A stretch of 64,000 nt of DNA from Longicatena caecimuris (lineage in GTDB: Bacteria; Bacillota_I; Bacilli_A; Erysipelotrichales; Erysipelotrichaceae), in the NCBI RefSeq assembly GCF_004341945.1, contig NZ_SMBP01000015.1, positions 18,119 to 82,118 on the forward strand. The letters run 5' to 3'. Both the position numbers and the translations under genes were made by a program. The notes under the pieces were generated by a model. That model ran no database searches and was not told the DNA's origin. It was given only the letters and a program-made list of their open reading frames with translations. Shown here one piece after another: positions 62,024 through 64,000 of this stretch. Position 1 is the stretch's first letter. Each line of letters opens with the position of its first letter.

Positions 62024-63076
62024 ATGGAGCAAATAAAAGAAGAAAGTTTGGCGTTTTCACAATCACCGCTATGTCCGATTGCGGCAGATGTTATCAGTGA
62101 TGGTGAAAGCATCTATTTCTATATGTATGATTTGGATTATGAACAACAGCGTTTAATTGCCCGCAGTGCGTGTTGGGTCAAAAATCTGAAAGCAGCACCG
62201 GATGCGTTTGATCAGGATGCGATTGCTAAGGATCATCAGCCTATGCTGCCAAAGCAATTTTTGCAGGATCCAACAGATATTTCACCTTGGGATGAAGACA
62301 ATATTGAAATTGTTTGGAGCAAAGAAGGGCATATCGCAGCTTTATATTATCAAAAAGAGCTCTACAGCATTATCCCAAGCTGGGCTGATGGAAAAAGTTT
62401 TAGCGGGTATACTCGTAATTTGAAAGAAAATACGATGGTAGGATGGAAGCTGATGGATGCTTATGAAGCTTTAGCACCACGCATGCAGGCAGGTAAGGCC
62501 TTCTGGGCACAGGAATTTAATGAGGTATGGAAAGCTTATCATACACCTTACTTTGAAGATTTGTGTAAGATCTTTGGCAAGGCAAGCAACTGTTATGATT
62601 TGCATAAGGATCAATTTCCAAGCCGTCTGTTAATGACCTTTGAAAAGGATGAAGTCCTATATGCATTTACAATTGGTGTGGGAATGTTTGCGATGCCAAA
62701 TGCAGATAGCTATTATGATGATTATGAATCTTATGCACGTAGTGAGTTTGCTATCGCCTTAAGAAAAGATGTATATAGCGCAGATGAGCAAATGGAAGTC
62801 TTTGCAAAAATTGCCGGTTTATGCGAGCTGCCTTGGAAACAAATGGATTGTCTGGCTGATCAGCATACCTTGGATATGCAGTTTCATGATACATCGTATT
62901 GCATATTGTTAGATGATGATCATTTTGCCGACGCTTTAGCTTTATCAATTAAAAAACAAGGTGTCCATCTGACATGGATTCATCCAATTACACAAGAAGA
63001 GTTTAAACAAACAAAGGATGAACAGCAAAAAGCTGTTTTATTGGGAAAACTGATACAGGAACCCCATACACGATAG
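62024..63076 (+). CDS. SUFU-domain protein
   Basis: 350 residues, soluble. The C-terminal part carries the Suppressor-of-fused-type signature: FPSRLLMTFEKDEVLYAFTIGVGM, YARSEFAIAL, and near the end HLTWIHPITQEEF. The first ~140 residues resemble a DUF4299-like or immunity-type beta domain (PTDISPWDEDNIEIVW) but are not firmly assigned. Bacterial SUFU proteins are often immunity proteins of contact-dependent toxin systems; no toxin gene is adjacent. AGGAGG precedes the ATG. proC follows after 11 bases. Confidence 0.65.
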   Translation: MEQIKEESLAFSQSPLCPIAADVISDGESIYFYMYDLDYEQQRLIARSACWVKNLKAAPDAFDQDAIAKDHQPMLPKQFLQDPTDISPWDEDNIEIVWSKEGHIAALYYQKELYSIIPSWADGKSFSGYTRNLKENTMVGWKLMDAYEALAPRMQAGKAFWAQEFNEVWKAYHTPYFEDLCKIFGKASNCYDLHKDQFPSRLLMTFEKDEVLYAFTIGVGMFAMPNADSYYDDYESYARSEFAIALRKDVYSADEQMEVFAKIAGLCELPWKQMDCLADQHTLDMQFHDTSYCILLDDDHFADALALSIKKQGVHLTWIHPITQEEFKQTKDEQQKAVLLGKLIQEPHTR

Positions 63077-63087
63077 GAGGAACACAT

Positions 63088-63891
63088 ATGAAAACAATTG
63101 GATTTATTGGCTGTGGCAATATGGGAAAAGCTATGGTAGAAGGCATTATGAAGGCACAGTTAGTGGATGGCGATCATATGATCGTCAGTAATCAGCATCC
63201 AGAGAAACTGGAAACATTAAGCAGAACTTATGATTTATATATCAGTGACAATGAAACCGTAGCCTGCAATGCGGATATTTTATTTCTTGCTGTCAAACCG
63301 CATATGTATGGCAAGATTATTGAAGAAATACGAGAGCATGTGAAACCAAATGCAATCATGGTGAATATCGCTGCCGGTGTTACCTTAGCAGATCTGTATG
63401 CAATGTTTCATCGTAAGGTGAAAGCAGTAAAAGCGATGCCCAATACCCCTGCTTTTGTTGGTGAGGCAATGAGTGCACTAGCGTTTGGAGAGATGATGAG
63501 TAAGGATGATAAAGAAGATATCATTGATATCTTTGAAAGCTTTGGACAATGTGCAGAAGTACAGGAGTCAATGATGGAGGCGGTAACGGTAGTCAGTGGT
63601 TCTTCACCGGCATACATGTTTATGATTTTGGAAGCTATGGCAGATGAGGCGGTGTTAGAGGGCATGCCGCGAAAAGATGCTTATAAATTTGCGGCACAAG
63701 CCATGCTTGGTTCTGCTAAAATGTTATTAGAAACCGGGAAACATCCCGGCGAGCTTAAAGATATGGTTTGTTCACCGGGCGGTACGACCATTGAGGCTGT
63801 CATGAAAATGGAAGAAAAAGGTTTGCGTAGTGCCATCATGGAAGGTATGCGAGCTTGTGCGGATAAAAGTCGTAAGATGACAAAGAAATAA
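63088..63891 (+). CDS. proC: pyrroline-5-carboxylate reductase
   Basis: 267 residues: Rossmann motif GFIGCGNMGKAM, AVKPHM, VKAMPNTPAFVG, the signature VSGSSPAYMFMILEAMAD and the C-terminal LKDMVCSPGGTTIEAV. It makes proline from P5C with NAD(P)H. AGGAGGAAC precedes the ATG. Co-transcription with the SUFU gene is likely from the short gap. No terminator is visible before the IS end. Confidence 0.95.
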   Translation: MKTIGFIGCGNMGKAMVEGIMKAQLVDGDHMIVSNQHPEKLETLSRTYDLYISDNETVACNADILFLAVKPHMYGKIIEEIREHVKPNAIMVNIAAGVTLADLYAMFHRKVKAVKAMPNTPAFVGEAMSALAFGEMMSKDDKEDIIDIFESFGQCAEVQESMMEAVTVVSGSSPAYMFMILEAMADEAVLEGMPRKDAYKFAAQAMLGSAKMLLETGKHPGELKDMVCSPGGTTIEAVMKMEEKGLRSAIMEGMRACADKSRKMTKK

Positions 63892-63912
63892 CGAAGATAG
63901 GGATGAATGATA

Positions 63913-64000
63913 TGATCCCTCTAAAGTAGACAACGGAAATAAATAAAAGGTTGTTTATGAAAGGAGGGATCTTTTCTTATGGGAAGGAAAAGCAAATACA
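63913..64000 (+). mobile_element. left end of an insertion sequence, probably IS3 family, cut by window edge
   Basis: A terminal-inverted-repeat-like sequence starts TGATCCCTCTAAAGTAGACA at 63913, as in many IS150-type IS3 elements, and a transposase-like start follows. GATCCCTC 63914-63921 is the exact inverse of GAGGGATC 63964-63971, so RNA crossing the boundary would hide the ribosome site AAGGAGGG. Confidence 0.6.
63979..64000 (+). CDS. start of an IS transposase OrfA (partial)
   Basis: ATG after AAGGAGGG reads MGRKSKY and runs off the window. MxRKSK(Y/F) is a frequent start of IS3-family OrfA helix-turn-helix proteins. Only seven codons are visible, so the identity is tentative. Confidence 0.5.

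Overview
The window looks like a chromosomal segment of a low-to-medium GC Bacillota, most likely a gut Erysipelotrichia-type anaerobe. This is inference from several signs: Gram-positive Shine-Dalgarno sites, lipoproteins and a sortase-type anchor, an anaerobic class III ribonucleotide reductase, the Bacillota orders rpsF-ssb-rpsR and yybS-gdpP-rplI-dnaB-walJ-htrA-rlmH, a GlgC/GlgD pair, a T-box leader and a LevR-type sigma-54 regulator. No rRNA, tRNA or CRISPR array was seen.

Layout. 0-0.9 kb: 5' part of a minus-strand membrane sensor with a PAS domain, cut by the window edge. 1.2-10.4 kb: housekeeping block for ribosome, replication and cell envelope (rpsF, ssb, rpsR, yybS, gdpP, rplI, dnaB, walJ, htrA, rlmH), interrupted by an orphan type IV pilin-like gene on the other strand. 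10.4-11.5 kb: an SseB-family gene apparently split by a frameshift, its second half ending in an EF-Tu domain 2-like barrel. 11.6-14.6 kb: a T-box leader with a UGG specifier, a Trp-codon upstream ORF and a trpXYZ-type ABC transporter. 14.7-18.6 kb: a structured RNA or terminator, then glgC-glgD-glgA. 18.9-20.4 kb: an IMP dehydrogenase of the Tritrichomonas foetus type. 20.7-28.3 kb: a LevR-like regulator, a sigma-54 promoter, a four-gene mannose-family PTS, a SIS-domain deglycase/isomerase, an HPr-like protein without the Ser46 site, and a HAD phosphatase. 28.4-35.2 kb: a TPR-GGDEF cyclase and a PAS-GGDEF-EAL phosphodiesterase flanking pgk-tpiA and two small membrane proteins. 35.4-40.5 kb: VanZ-like protein and a Bce-type module (regulator, kinase, ABC ATPase, permease). 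40.7-44 kb: M50 protease, then an AT-rich accessory stretch with small unknown genes, a thioredoxin-like lipoprotein and long intergenic regions rich in dyads and repeats. 44.0-50.9 kb: a 2271-residue wall-anchored GH31 glycosidase whose start is coupled to a 20-codon leader ORF. 51.2-56.5 kb: branched-chain amino-acid ABC operon livJ-H-M-G-F plus a CBS-ACT protein. 56.5-57.2 kb: intergenic debris with a 33-bp tandem repeat. 57.2-60 kb: nrdD-nrdG. 60-63.9 kb: an uncharacterised membrane protein, a SUFU-domain protein and proC. 63.9 kb to the end: apparent left end of an insertion sequence whose transposase start lies at the edge.

How the parts fit. The accessory loci point to a host-associated saccharolytic and amino-acid-scavenging life: a surface glycosidase probably acting on GalNAc-type glycans, a PTS probably for an Amadori-type sugar conjugate, glycogen storage, and tryptophan and branched-chain amino-acid uptake. 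The most useful targets for follow-up are the split SseB/EF-Tu-like gene, the double tryptophan control, the PTS-deglycase-HPr-like set with its promoter embedded in a terminator, the leader-coupled GH31 protein and the protozoan-like IMPDH.
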